A DNA stretch of 64,000 bases from Chelydra serpentina (GCA_037349315.1 JBAIAC010000023.1:38055501-38119500); one strand, 5' to 3'; positions 35,300 through 47,828 are shown, counted from the stretch's first letter. Numbers and translations are program-made. The notes: generated by a model from the letters alone, not told the origin.

Positions 35300-35727
35300 G
35301 GGCACAGGCCTAATTAAGGCTGAACAGAAAACCAAATTTCCAGTCAGCAGAAAATTCTGACCTTTTGACATATATTTCTGTTCTGCATCAAAATGAAAAT
35401 TCAAAATTTTACATGGAAAATTTCAATTTGGAAACACTGAAACATTTTGTTTCAATAATGATAATGTTGAAACATTATAATATAATATAATATAATAAAC
35501 CTTGTGTATATATACATTAAATGTGTGGTATTATATATAATATTACAACTAATATTTTAATATAAAAGTCAAAATAAAATGAGAAACATGAAATGATTCA
35601 ATTTGACTTTTCCCCGGTGAAAATTTCATTTAAATTCACACGTTCCCACAAAACATTTTGATTTCAATTAAACTGCATTTTCCAATGTAAAAGAGTTCTG
35701 TTAAAACTTTTTTGACCAGCTCTAGCC
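35300..35727. repeat. AT-rich fold-back repeat with (TATAA)n core
   Basis: AAAATTTT, GAAACATTTTG and CAATTTGAC-like words recur in both orientations and the right end reads TTTTTTGACCAGCTCTAG. A (TATAA)n tract sits inside near 35474-35505. The AGAGCTGGTCAAAAA terminus links it with 38986-39210 and more loosely with 11028-11290. The minus frame 35404-35156 is accidental. Confidence 0.55.
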
Positions 35728-36989
35728 CTAACACAACACCACATGCTAATTTGATAATTGCTTTTTTACCCAGCATGCCAAATTCTTGAAAATTCGGCCA
35801 TAAGTGTTACAATGGGAGCTGTTAGGTACTGAGCTCTTTTGAAAATCTGGCTGTTACTGATTGGGTAGAAAGGCAGTCGCAATCAACTATTTCTCTCCAG
35901 TGTTAAAAATATGCCTGTGATTGTGCTTTTCCATTGAAGGCAATATTGCTGAATCCAAGAAACTTCCTTAATTCTTCTGTCACATTTTACTGCGGTCGGC
36001 GCTTGTATTTTTAATCAATGTTTTAAATTCTTCAGTTCTTAGAGATGTTTGTGCAGTTGCAAAATGCTGTGAGGAGACATTGCTAAAGTTGACTCTCTGG
36101 ATCAGTGTTTTCAGTTACTGGCTTCCACTTCTGCTGACACAAATAAATGTGGGTGCAATTTTGAACCCAGAATTATGTTTGCACTCTAAGTTTCATGCCC
36201 ATTATAAAGGGTTAAAGCCAGACTGAAAATGTGCCTCAGAATTCCACCCATGATATTGTTGATTTGGTTGAAACTGCGTAAGCTATGGTCTGTCAAATGA
36301 TTTGCACTGCATTTGCTTGCAATGCATAAGGAAAGCAAAAAGACTGATAATTTAGGAGCAACGTTCTGCCAAGGTGTAATAGACTGTATCAATATAAAAA
36401 CATGGTAAATTGGCCAAGTATATATCCCATGACATGATGGATTTTGTGACATTTTTTTGCTCACATAAAAATATGGTTACACAGGTTTTTAAGTCTGTTC
36501 TGTACTTTGCTTATCCTAGGCCCCAGGCAGGTGTAATGTGGGGTTACAATTCCCCAGGTTGGAAACATTTCTCTGGCAGTCTAATTGTTTAAAAGTAGCA
36601 GCTGTTTAAAGCTGCTCAAGGGGTTATGTTGTTAGAAGTCGTCATGGGGAAATGGATTAATGGACAAAGGGAAGTAGGGCAGTCAAAAGTACATGATAAA
36701 TCCATTTATTGCATAGGGCTACAATAGATCACATAGTTTTATCACCTGCACGGGATTTGTGTCTGTGTGCGCGCTTTAATTTTAACGTATAATGCCAATG
36801 AAAAGCCGCACGCTATCTTTATTTTTGCCTTCTAGTGCAGGATGATGTACACTTGTGGAATGTTGTTTTTGGAAACCATTCCTATTGCATGGTGGAGCGA
36901 TAGATCTCTGACTGACAAGTGTATTCTATGGGAGAAAGCCACAAAGGAATACCCATTGCAGTACAGTTGAGAAAATCCCCCTTTACATG
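35728..36989. other. unassigned sequence
   Basis: No gene or repeat recognised. Confidence 0.4.
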
Positions 36990-37268
36990 GGCTTGTCTAC
37001 ACTACGCAGCTTTTAGTGACAGGGCTCCGTCGGCACAGCCTTGTCACTACAAGTCAGCGTGTGTAAATGCTCTGTTGGTATTTCGTCAGCACTTTTGCCG
37101 ACAAAATACTTCCAGCCCCGCGAACGGCGTTAGTTTTGTCGGCAGGAGAGTGCTCACACTGTCACTTGCATTGGCAAAATGTTTGTTTTTCGGGGGGGGA
37201 AGAGGGGCTTTTTTAAGTACCCGTGAAAGACAAAGGTTTTGTCGACAACGTCGCAGTGTAGACAAGCC
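36990..37268. mobile_element. MITE with perfect 14-bp GGCTTGTCTACACT ends
   Basis: GGCTTGTCTACACT at 36990-37003 is the exact inverse complement of AGTGTAGACAAGCC at 37255-37268. The interior has GTCGGCA and TTTTGTCGGCAGGAG words and a G-run at 37191. A 140-codon frame crosses it on the plus strand and a 127-codon frame on the minus strand; both merely span the repeat and lack motifs. No clear target duplication is visible. Confidence 0.85.
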
Positions 37269-37519
37269 AAAACTGCCTGCAGTTTCTTCACTTTTGTTTT
37301 CATTTGAAAGCAGAAGCTTACAAATAGAAATCTTCCCTTGATGCTCAGCACACGAAGTCCAGCAGCTCGGGCATTTTGATAACGGTATTATCTGGCTCTG
37401 ACAAGTAAAGGCTTTATCCTGAGCACTGAAGTCCCATTGACTTGAATGGGAGATATGGCTGCCCAGCACCTCAAAGGACGAGGCCCTAACTGCAATTATT
37501 AAAAATCTTTTCTGTTACA
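37269..37519. other. unassigned sequence
   Basis: Contains a CCCATTGACTTGAATGGGAG palindrome at 37432-37451 of the GAAGTCAATGG type. Confidence 0.45.
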
Positions 37520-37760
37520 GCAGCTGCTAGAGGCTGAGACCATGGCCCCCTATGCCAGGCACTGTACAAACACACCGTGGGAAACCGTCTCTGCCCTGAG
37601 GAACTTGCAGTCTAAACAGACAAAGGATGGGAAGGAAGCAAAGACAAAAGAACTTGCCCTAGGTCACATAGCAGGACAATGCAGAGCCAGGAGTGGAACC
37701 TAGGTCTCCTGATTCCTAACCCTGTAACCTATCCAGCGGGACCATGAGGCCTCTCATGAA
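37520..37760 (-). mobile_element. MIR-like SINE, minus strand
   Basis: CCAGGCACTGTACAAACACA, GAGGAACTTGCAGTCTAAAC, CTTGCCCTAGGTCACATAGC, AATGCAGAGCCAGGAGTGGA, ACCTAGGTCTCCTGATTCCT and CTATCCAGCGGGACC give the full inverted order from tail to head. Confidence 0.8.
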
Positions 37761-38985
37761 TATGGTAATCAAGTATACTCCTGAGCAGGAACCATCCTGC
37801 TTGCCCCAGCTCCCTTTAAATGATTATTGTTGTAGTAACATTAGGAGAGAGCTCTTTCCGGTACATTTAAAAAAAAAAAATTCTCCCCACCCGTCACTCT
37901 CTCCTATTTAATTTCTTTCTCTAAAATCATCTGTAGTAAAACAAAATACAGCAGATGTCTAGTCTTCTGTGAAAAGATTAGACTTTGAAGCCACGACACT
38001 ATCCCCACTTTTCATGTCACTAATGATGTGTACTAAGCCTGAGAATTGTATAAAGGAGTACTCCAAACAGAGCGGGGCTATTCAACCATTAAGCGCACAC
38101 ATTTTTACTAGTAACTGTATATGTGTGTGTGTACACACATAAGATAGCTCTTTTCAATGCCTCTTTTTCTTTCAAGAGTAAGTACACACATCATTCCAGA
38201 CTGATTGATTTCTCCTCCTTAAATTAGCTAGCAGGGGATTCCCCCCTCCTGATATATGGGTGCAATCCCTACTGGGCTGATCCTGCAAGCCCTCAATGCA
38301 CACAGCTCCCATGGTGAGTTCCCCCTATGGAGGGGCCTGCAGGATCAGGTCTGCTGTCTTCACTGAGAATTGCAGCTGTCTCTCTGAAGATGGATGGGCC
38401 CGGAAGCTAGCTGTGTCCTTTGCAGAGTATTGCCAGGGGTACCGCCTGCAGGAAATTGTAGTGTACATTCAGCAGTACTATCACCTCAACTTCTGAGAAG
38501 GTCAGTGGTGCTATTCCAAGAAATTGTTCTTTTAGGATTTTAACCTCAAATGATAAAAAAATCTCACATCTGATGTTTCCATGAGATTTTTGCCATCTTG
38601 AGCCGCTACAAGCAGGATCCAGAAAATGGAGCCTGTCATCACAAAGTTGTAGCCGTGGTTTCAGAACCTAGGGATTTGATTTTGAAAACTAGTTCCCACC
38701 TCCAAAATTGGACAGTGGGGTTGTAATCTGGGCCCACCTCTACTTTCTATTTACCTGAATGCCCCTGTAGTATGTCGAGTACACAATGTTCTTCTTTATG
38801 TCTGACACAAAGGTGTTGAATTTTTGTTGCTTTACATTTAAACAGTTGATTCTTCCCACCGCAGCAGTGACTAATGATGGGTGAACTGATCCCTATGTAT
38901 AGTTTGTGTATCATTTTTTTTGGTAGTTTGGGGACTTCGTGATTGAAAACTCCTATAAAAGTGAAGAATAACCTGAGGCCTCATA
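37761..38985. other. unassigned sequence with a GATCCTGCA fold-back
   Basis: At about 38275-38355 GGCTGATCCTGCAAGCCCT is inverted as GGGGCCTGCAGGATCAGG, an 80-bp fold-back. TG/CA microsatellite near 38117-38140. Nothing else recognised. Confidence 0.5.
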
Positions 38986-39210
38986 GGTAGAGCTGGTTGG
39001 AAAATGGGGATTTTTTTAAAAAGTGGAAAAGGTTGATTCTTCTATAAAAAAATTAAATTTTTCAGTTATACTGTGTTTTTTATTTTCTGATGAAATATTG
39101 AAATCTTTGAGGAAATCCGGAACTTTCTGTGACCATTTGCATTTAGTCTAAACCCCAGTTTTCCATTAAAAACCAAAACAATTTTACAAAATATTTTTGA
39201 TCAGGCCTAT
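38986..39210. repeat. AT-rich fold-back repeat with AGAGCTGGT end
   Basis: Left end TAGAGCTGGTTGGAAAATGG, right end inverse of AATATTTTTGATCAGGCCTA, with TTTTTCAGTT and AAAACCAAAACAATTTT words inside. Similar in build to 35300-35727. Confidence 0.5.
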
Positions 39211-39689
39211 GTCTATATACTTCATAAGTGCTGGGTACTTCAGGGTTATCTCTGTGCAACACATCACCGGAGAGGGAGGGGAGAAAATAGACTATTTTTC
39301 ACAACCACTAAATTCAAACATCCACACAAAGCAAAAAAAGATGCGGTAATGAGATGCTGATGCAAATGTTGCTCACACATCTTTCCACCTACCTGAAATG
39401 GAAATAAACCAGGTTTATCATGCAAGTGTCTTTGTACTTGTGCAGTGATTATATTTAACTCTGAAATGGAAAACAAAATAAAGTTAACATGAAATGCAAA
39501 TAATTTTCCATACGTAAGTTGAGGCCAGTCAGTTATCTTTAATAAAATTGCCTGTATTAATTTCAGAGGCAACCTTTTAATGACAGCTCCAAGCGTCTGA
39601 GTCTTTAAGTCAAGTTTAGTAATTTTGTAGGTACGCTACTCATTTTCATAGGCAATGATTCTGTAAGAACAATTATCTCCTTTATAGGG
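39211..39689. other. unassigned sequence
   Basis: No recognised feature; the 102-codon minus frame has no motif. Confidence 0.4.
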
Positions 39690-39770
39690 TGAGGGTCTTT
39701 TGCCTTGTTACGCAGGAGATCAAGCTAGATGATCTTATTAGTCCTTTCTGATCCTAAATGTTATGAATCC
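39690..39770 (+). mobile_element. CR1 LINE 3' end, plus strand
   Basis: ACGCAGGAGATCAAGCTAGA, TGATCTTATTAGTCCTTTCT and GATCCTAAATGTTATGAATC correspond to the diverged CR1 3' end (compare 47010-47087). Confidence 0.6.
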
Positions 39771-41599
39771 TAAAATTGATGTTTCATTGCACTGGGACTA
39801 GACAATCCACCCCACTTAATGTTTCTGTTTAAACCTCAAAACGTTATCTTTGTTTTTTATTATTATTATTGTTGCATGACTTTGCGCTTCCAAGTTTGGG
39901 TGCTGAAGCACTGAAGTATTATGAGAAAAGCTGTTCTCGTACTTCCAGCCCTGCAGAACCCAGAATGAACTGGAAACCTCAAGGATCTTGGAAGATTTCC
40001 AGCCCAATTCTCAGACAAAAGAGGTTCATAGTAAGAATCTGAACTTTAGGATATTTATCCAAACTAACCCCACTGAGTTTGCTTACATGGGTCTGATAGC
40101 ACGATCAGGGCCTTGATCTGAATTTGGCCTTAGTGCCTTGGTTTTGGTAGACACTCTATGGCATTACCAATCACTTGAGAAATTGGCTTGATCGTGCAAG
40201 GTGCTGAGCATTCTGGTGCCAATTCTGAACAGCACTTAAGCATGTGCTTAACCTGTGATTAGTCCCATTAAAATCAACAGGGCTGCTCATCTATTTAAAT
40301 TTAGCACGTGTTTAAAGGCTTTGCGAGACTAGGGCCAAATTCCTCGGCATCTTGCAGGATCAACCCATAGTGTCCTTCTGCAGATTTTCTTTTAATCACT
40401 GGTTTAAACGGAGAATACCCCTTTATATCTATTGTGTTCTTTCTCTGAAATCTAGCCTTTGGAATTGGCATAGTTTATTGTGTTTAATCAATGCCCATGA
40501 TTACGGTGTATGTTTGACTGGAAACTGTTATAGTATTTTAATTTTGACGACAGCTATTAAACATTTTTGTTGCAATTTACTATACACAACATTTGTTTAT
40601 TGCTCTCTGTTCTGCTACAGGTAGCTAACAAAATTCCTGTTGATTATGATGTTTTATTTTATAGAGGTAATAAACTCATTAGGGAGCCAGCAGAATGTTA
40701 ATAAATTGTAATAATTAATATTAACGAATTTTCTGAATCACTTGCATTATTTTAGCATTTTGAAGAGCCCAACACTTTGCAAGTTAAGTGGTATTTTCAT
40801 AATAAAGTTTAATGAGAGTAATTATAATGGAGTGTATAGGGAATTGACATAAGATCTGAGAATGTAAGATCAGATGAGAGTGTAATACATTAAAATTCAC
40901 CAGTTGGAATATCCAACATGGCAATGATGCACCTTTAGCAAGATTCTGCTAGACTGAAAATCAGTATTTCCACTTGCATGAATTTTTCAGTAAAATTTTG
41001 TACCAAACTCATGACTTCCTGGGGCTCCATATTTATTGCTGCACACCGTGGCCAATGGGAACTTTATGGAGTTTGCCAGGATAGAACTCAGATTCTCAAA
41101 AGAAAAATTGCCTCATTCTTGAGCAAAAGGATAATCCTATTTAACTGTTTTGCGGCATCGGGCTTGTGTCATATGTTTGGACCATTTCAATTTCACCCTT
41201 GAGAGAGCAGTGACGCGCACACACACGCTAGCTAATTTGTTACAACAGTATGTGTGTGGGTTTTTAAAAAAAAACCTTGGTTTGTTGGTGATTCCATTAC
41301 AATAGTAGAGCGCATAGCTGTAGAACCAACTGGTCTTTCAAGATGGTAACTTGCCTCTGTAAGTCATTATCTTACCTCTGCTACACCATAAAATCTAAAG
41401 CACTGTTAACTTCCATCCTAACTTCTTATTTTAGTAAAGTCAGTCATTGGCGCACTTAGTGCCAATTGTTTCTGGAAATCTATGAAATCTTCAAATACCA
41501 AGAGGTGTTTTTCCTCCTGCTTTAGCAGTTATATGTACCTTGCTATTTTCTCCATTTGAAAAGGATGAATTTGTTTGTAAGACGTCTATGGTTGTTTTA
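39771..41599. other. unassigned sequence with a small fold-back
   Basis: At about 40192-40335 CACTTAAGCATGTGCTTAAC, then CCCATTAAAATCAACAGGGC, then TTTAGCACGTGTTTAAAGGC form a degenerate palindrome of the AATCAATGGG-type repeats. A (CA)n patch lies at 41215-41230. No gene. Confidence 0.45.
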
Positions 41600-42320
41600 G
41601 AACATAAGAACAGCCATACTGGGTCAGACCAATGGTCCATCTAGCTCAGTATCCTGTCTTCCGATAGTGGTCAATGCCAGATGTTTCAGAGGGAATGAAC
41701 AGAACAGGACAATTATTGAATGATCCATCCCCTGTTGTCCAGTTCCAGCTTCTGGCAGTTAGAGGCTTAGGGATACCCAGAACATGGGGCTGCATCCCTG
41801 ACCATCGTGGCTAATAGCCACTAATGGACCTATCCTCCTTGAACGTATTTAATTCTTTTTTGAACCCAGTTATACTTTTGGCTTTCACAACATCCCCTGG
41901 CAACAAGTTCCACAGATTGACTGTGTTGTGTGAAGAAGTGCTTCCTTTTGTTTGTTTTAAACCTTCTGCTCATTAATTTAATCAGGTGACCCCTGGTTCT
42001 TTTGTTATGTAAAGGGGTAAATAACACTTTTCCTCCATGCCATTCATGATTTTATGGACTTCTACTGTATCCCCCCTTAGTTGTCTCTTTTCCAATCTGA
42101 ACAGTCCCAGTCTTTTTGATCTCTCCTAATATGGAAGCTGTTCCATACCCTTAATAATTTTTGTTACCCTTATCTGTACCTTTGCCAATTCTAAAATATG
42201 TTTAAGACAGGGTGACCAGAACTGCACGCAGTGTTCAAGGTGTGGGCGTAGCAAAGATTTATGTAGTGGCATTATATTTATTGTCTTATTATTTATCCTT
42301 TTCCTAATGGGGGACGCTGT
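41600..42320 (-). mobile_element. CR1 LINE 3' part
   Basis: GAACATAAGAACAGCCATAC begins the 3' untranslated region on the inverted strand. From about 41830 the minus strand encodes the decayed C-terminal part of ORF2, and 42395-42126 contains KSLLRPHLEHCVQFWSPCLK and LELAKVQIRVTKIIKGMEQL, matching [20 protein letters not shown] in the 61904 copy. Truncated at its 5' side near 42320-42395. Confidence 0.88.
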
Positions 42321-42395
42321 TCTAGGTAACTCAGGAAGGCTTCCTATAAAGTTGAGAGTTTCTCTTTGTTCCAGGATTTTACTAAAGGGAATCAC

Positions 42396-44149
42396 TTAAC
42401 CGCTTGTGTGGGTACAGCAAGGGCCTCCAGCTAAAAAGCATAAGCTGACCTGCAGTATGGGAGTGCGGAAGGTCAGCCATTTGATGTGGGATGTATCTTC
42501 AGGCCATTCGTATATCTTCATAGCTGGATCTCAAAATGTGACTTCCTGCAACTCTGACCCAGGCACCTTTTAAGTATAGTGGAAGTCTTCATATGTCAGT
42601 AACAGTTTCCTAGCCTCACAAACTTCATTTGCTTCATGGTTGGTTGTCTGCTGGTTGAAACATTAAAACAATCATCTACCTTTTTTCCCTCCTGTGAGGC
42701 AAAGGGATTTGTATTCTTAAAATATATTGAAAAAAATCTAATACAACAGTTCACACTTTTTCAATGCTAGACAATGCTCTGAAAAATGGTTCCAAATCTC
42801 GGCCCTCAATATGCGAATACATTGCATCTTGTCTGCCTGTTGGTTATTGAAATCACAACCAGCAGGAAAGCTAATCTGACATCTCCATTCATATACATTT
42901 TCTTTAGAGCCTCTTCACAATTCAGGCAGAGCGTTATCAATATTAAATATCCCAGTCGTCCAGTTTAAACGTGGCTTTTTTGTATCCCTTAATTTTCCCA
43001 TTTGTTGGTTACTTTCAGTTATTGAACAGTTCATTTTCTGGTGGGGACTTTGTGAAGTTCACTTAAAAGGTCTGTTTGAAGATTTCCTTAAAGTAAAAAC
43101 CCTCCATGGACAGATTCTGATCTTGGTTACAGAGGTGGAAATACTCATTGTCTTCAGTGGAGTCAATCTGGATTTCCACTTGTGTAATGGAGGCTCTGAA
43201 AGTACTATATTTTTGGACATGTATGTCATTTGTTGAGAACTGTACACGGGTTTAGTTTCTTTACAGCTCATTTGGTCTTGTTCCTTACCAGCATATACTT
43301 ATTAGGACTATATTCTTCTCTGAACAACATGAACCCCAATGAAGTAAAGAAACTGAAAGCAGACTTTATTTGGTTATGATCCATGTGTAGTCTTCCGTTA
43401 GTTTCATTTTGATTTTTTTTAAATTTGAATGAATCCACATGATTTCATGTTGGAATCCACTCAATTTCCAATAAGCAGCTGGTTATATGTTGAAATCACA
43501 AATCCAGGTTTATTCCAAACTGGATACAGATGTGTCTGAAAGGTTCACTAAGTTTCCTGGGAGATGAGCTTTGATTTTGTAACGAAACCTGAAACCAACT
43601 GATTGTCATATGTGTTTTAACGTGTGAACATTTTCTGCCACTCTGGTTTCTCAATAATCCTTAATTTTATATAATAATACAGGTAACATGACAGCAAAGA
43701 GGGGGCATGAACATTGGGCTTATGTTACAAAATATGAATGTGTAAGAGGGTGGCAGATTTTAGGGCTCTTCATAGGAATGCAGGGGTACTCTATGTCACC
43801 CCAACGTCAGATCTTGCATAAAATAGTTACTTTTGCTAGCTCGCCCTCATGTCTGATCAACTGGGTCCTACTAGCTTCAGTGCAGGAGTATTTAAGGGTT
43901 TTGAGTGTTTCATGGAGGCAGAGAATGAGGGATCTAGAGGAAAACACTTTAAGAAAAGCCAACCTGTTCAGACAGATTAGGCAAGGTTTATGTTTTGTTA
44001 ATTAAGTTAACAATAAAGGCTAGCCCTGGCAAAAAGGTGAGTTTTGGACTCTCTGCACTGTGTGCGCCTAGTCTGTTTGGGGCAGCACAAGGAACTCCAT
44101 TGATTACAGGATGTTCGAAGTGGATAAATATACAAGTTGGATGCTCTTG
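42396..44149. other. unassigned sequence
   Basis: Contains a CAGTGGAGTCAATCTGGATT fold-back piece near 43155. The forward frames at 43688-44005 have no recognised motif, though the LINE that follows may start within this stretch. Confidence 0.4.
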
Positions 44150-44645
44150 TAAAGCTTATCTGGCCCTCTCTCCTAGTCTAGGTTTGAGTGACATATGCTG
44201 GAGATCTCATGCTGCTGGTACTAAAACATTCTTGGAATTTCTAAACATTATTGATAATTTCCTCACTCAAAAACTGTTACAGTCAACAAGGGAAATTCTT
44301 GATTAGACTTCATCCTAAGAAAAGAGGAGGAACTGGTCACAGAACTAAAAATTAATGGTAGCTTAGATACAAGTCATCATGACTTGGTCACATGTATAAT
44401 GTGCACACGGAATACAGTCCAGATCAGTAATATATATATACTTGATGCTTTAATAGGGCCAATTTTATAAAGCTGAAAACAATTATGTGCCAAATCAGCT
44501 GGAAAGGAGAATTTAATCAGAAAAATGTGAATGATAATTGGGAATTATTTCAGAACACCTTACTAGATGCCCCAAAAGCCACAATCCTACAACTGAGGAA
44601 GAAGGCCATACTGTTTAAAAAACTGACCTGGTTTAGAGGAGGGTG

Positions 44646-44648
<3 letters not shown>

Positions 44649-44680
<32 letters not shown>
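44649..44680. repeat. (CA)n microsatellite inside the L3-like LINE
   Basis: About 16 uninterrupted CA units within the decayed LINE frame, adding a threonine-histidine run to the translated frame. Confidence 0.95.
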
Positions 44681-44685
<5 letters not shown>

Positions 44686-45334
44686 AAAGGGGAAATTAAT
44701 AGTAATGAATATAAATCAGAAGTTAGAACCTGTAAAAAATTGATAAGGGAAGCAATCAGAAGGAGTTTTTAAAATATATTAGGAACAAAAAGAATCCTCA
44801 CAATGGTATTGGTCAATTACCAGATAGAAATGGTAAAATTATCAATAATGCAGAAAAGGCAGAAGCGTTCACTAAATATTTCTGTTCTGCATTTGGGAAA
44901 AAAACCAGATCTAGTCTCATATGGGGATTATAACACGCTTTCCATTCCACTAGTAGCTCTGGAGGGTGTTAAATAGAAGCTTATTAAAGGCAGACATTTT
45001 AAAGTCAGCAGGTCCAGATGACTTGCATCCACAAGTTTTTAAAAAGCTGGCTGAGGAGCTTGCCAGACATTAATGTTGACTTGAAGCACCGGGGAAGTTC
45101 CAGACAATTTGAAGAAAGCAAATGTTGGGCCATTTTTTAAAAAGGACAAATGGGATAACCCGGGTAATGACAGGCCTGTCAGCCTGACAGTGATCCCTGA
45201 CAAGATAATGGAGCAGCTGATACAGGACTCGATTAATAAAGAATTAAAGGAGGTTAAAGTAATTAATGCAAATCAACGTGAGTTTATGGAAAATAGACCT
45301 TGTCAGACTAACTTGATATCATTTTGCTGAGATT

Positions 45335-45577
45335 CCACGTGTGGTTGATTATCACTTCAGAAGTTTTTTTCCCCTGCTGATATAGTTCCTCTTAATTAAT
45401 TAGCCTCTTAAAGTTGGTATAGGTACTTCCACCTTTTCATGTTTCTCTGAATGTATAAATATCTGCTTACTGTGTGTTCCATTCCATGCATCTGATGAAG
45501 TGAGCTGTAGCCCATGAAAGCTTATGCTGAAATAAATTTGTTAGTCTCTAAGGTGCCACAAGTAATCCTGTTCTTTT
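45335..45577 (-). repeat. GTAGCCGTGTTAG-family related repeat inserted in the L3-like LINE
   Basis: From the plus strand: GCATCTGATGAAGTGAGCTG, TAGCCCATGAAAGCTTATGC, TGAAATAAATTTGTTAGTCT, CTAAGGTGCCACAAGTAATC, CTGTTCTTTT. This is the reverse complement of the 3' segment seen at 24180-24250. The LINE translation breaks at NLISF (45325) and resumes with SVDVIY near 45588, which marks this piece as an insertion. Confidence 0.75.
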
Positions 45578-45640
45578 AAAAAGTAATAGTGTTGATGTAA
45601 TATACTCAACTTGTGTTAGGCGTTTGACGTGGAATGTATA

Positions 45641-46007
45641 CATAGGTACCGAGTTTCTAATCTGCCGGGGGGTGCTCCCCCTGGCTCTGACCAGGCCTCG
45701 CTCCCACTCCGCCCCACCCCCACCCTGCTTCTTCCCACCCCTGCTCTGCCCTGCCTCTTCCTCCCCCCACCCCGCCTCTTCCCCACCCAGTTCCGCCCCC
45801 TCCCCTGAGCGTACTGCGCCCTCGCTCCTCCCCCTTTCCCCCCCAGTGCCTTCTGCCATTGCGAAACAGCTGATCTGCGGCAGGCGGTAGGCACTGGGGG
45901 AAGGGAGAGGTTCTCGTAGCAGGGCTGCCGGTCGGTGCTCAGCACCCACCTTTTTTTTCCTGTGGGTGCTCCAGCCCCGGCGCACACCCATGGAGGTGGC
46001 GCCTATG
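45641..46007. mobile_element. GC-rich hAT-type element, copy 3
   Basis: The ends CATAGGTACCGAG and GTGGCGCCTATG are weakly matched inverted repeats. The flanking octamers aatgtata (45633-45640) and aatgcata (46008-46015) agree at 7 of 8. The right half has the family signature GGTGCTCAGCACCC and GGGTGCTCCAGCCCCGG. The interior differs from the other copies: a C-rich, G-poor tract (CCCCACCCTGCTTCTTCCCA) instead of the CpG minisatellite. It interrupts the L3-like LINE. The overlapping frames of up to 147 codons are compositional artefacts. Confidence 0.85.
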
Positions 46008-47087
46008 AATGCATAACATTTTGATTAAAACACGAGAATGATATACAATGAAGAGGGCACACATTAAATGGATTAAAAACTTGCTAACGGATAGGTTTCC
46101 AAATGTAATTGTAAATGGGGAATTGTCATCAAGGGGGTGTGTTTCCAGAGGAGTCCCCCAGGGATCAGTTCTTGGCCCTGAGTTATTTAACAATTTGATC
46201 AATGACCTGGAAGAAAACATGAAATCATCACAGATAAAGTTTGCAGATGACACAAAAATAGGAGGAGGAGTAGAGAAATGAAAAGGACAAGTTACTGATA
46301 CAGACTAGTCTGGATGCAAGCAATTAATATGATTTTAATATGGCTAAATGTAAATGTACAGATCTAGGAACAAAGAATGGAGACTATACTTACAGGAAGG
46401 GGGACTCTATTCTGGGAAGCAGTGACTCTGAAAAAGATTTTGGGGTTGTGGTGGATAATCAGCTGAACATGAGCTCCCACTCTGACGCTGTGGCCAAAGC
46501 AGCTAATGAGATCTTGGGATGCATAAAAAGGGTAATCTGGTGGAGGGGGGAGGTTAACTTACTTCTATATTTGGCACTGGGGCATTTGCTGCTGGAATAC
46601 TTTGTCCAGTTCTGGTGGATGTTGACAAAGTGGAGAGGGTTCGGAGAAGAGCCATGCAAATGATTAAAGCATTAGAAAACATGTTTTATAGTGATAGACT
46701 CTGAGAACTCAATCTATTTAGCTCAACAAAAGAAAGGTTGTAACGTGGTTACAGTCTATAAGTATCTACATGGGGAACAAATATTTAATAATGGGCTCAT
46801 TAATCTAGCAGAGAAAGATAGAACACGGTCCAATGGCTAGAAGCTGAAACCAGACAAATTCAGACTGAAAATAAGGTGTACAGCGAGGGTAATTAACACT
46901 GGAGCAATTTACTAAGGGTCGTGATGGATTCTGAATGACTGACAATTTTTAGATCAAGTTTGGATATTTTTCTAAAAGCGTTGCTCTAGGAATTATTTTG
47001 GGGATGTTCTGTGGTCTGTGTAGACAGGAGGTCAGATTAGATGTTCTCAGTGGTCCCTTCCGGCCTCAGAATCTATGAATCTAGATG

Positions 47088-47828
47088 TCAGGCTGGAAAC
47101 ATGTGAGAACAGCCTATATTGTGGTATTTTAGTACTTTCCCTTCCGATCCAGGAAGCGTAGAAGGTGTGGCTTCAGTCCAGTTGTTTTTACCCAAACCAT
47201 ATTTGCTCACCCCTACAGATAACATCTGCTGGGCTGGATTCTTTCCCCTTCGTCTACATAGTGCTGAAACCCAGTATCGGGTGTTCTGTACAGCAAATAA
47301 AAATGAATAGAATTACTAGTTTCATACTATATTGTAATGTAGGATCCAGGCACAGAGTCTTTGCTCAGTCCTTTGTCAGACAAAACTCTCTTCCCCTTCA
47401 GTAGAATTTTTTTTCTGTATGTGTTCCTGGCTCTCTTGACTTGAATAGGAGTTTTCTCTGCAGAACTGGGCTCATAAACAGTGCTGGCAACTTTTGTGAT
47501 TTTACGTGAGTCTCCTGATATTTCATGTTTTGTTTAAAGCCTCATTTCATGGATGCAAGTGATAAATGAAAGCTGAGAATCTCATATAAAGACCAGAAGT
47601 AAGTTTCTAGACTTTGTGGTTGTGGGGAAACATTTGAAAACGTGATCCATAATGGGTCAAAAACCAGAAGGCAACAAACAACGTCATCATATTGATCAGT
47701 TTATAAATCTCATGGTGTTCGGAAGGCCTAACTCATGATTTTTGAATGCTTAGAGTTGGCAATCTTGCATAAAGAAAACTAGAGACATTGGGGCAGAACC
47801 TCAATTGGTGTAAATGATCACAAATGGG
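47088..47828. other. unassigned sequence with a possible decayed repeat
   Basis: At 47480-47770 AGTGCTGGCAACTTTTGTGA, AAATGAAAGCTGAGAATCTC and AACTCATGATTTTTGAATGC resemble pieces at 13725-13860 and 18310-18460, suggesting one old repeat family. Confidence 0.45.

Larger units (their letters stand above)
44150..47087 (+). mobile_element. old CR1/L3-like LINE, split by two insertions
   Basis: The plus strand carries endonuclease remnants (SLGLSDICWRSHAAGTKTFL; FLNIIDNFLTQKLL; then a SLDTSHHDLV segment near 44360), linker (44485-44770), and reverse transcriptase pieces (NVGPFFKKDKWDNPGN and DRPVSLTVIPDKIMEQLIQD at 45109-45330; [20 protein letters not shown] and KFADDTKIGGGV at 46048-46281). It ends with GGCCTCAGAATCTATGAATC at 47087. 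The FADD motif survives, but stops break the frame and two repeats interrupt it: 45335-45577 and 45641-46007. It also carries a (CA)16 tract at 44649-44680. Confidence 0.88.

Noticed and set aside
36919..37469. 140-codon plus and 127-codon minus frames
   Set aside because: They span the MITE with 14-bp perfect ends at 36990-37268; opposite-strand overlap and no recognisable domain.
45548..45991. Minus-strand frames of 147 and 123 codons
   Set aside because: They cover the C-rich interior of hAT copy 3 inserted in a LINE; low-complexity Gly/Glu/Arg content and no motif.
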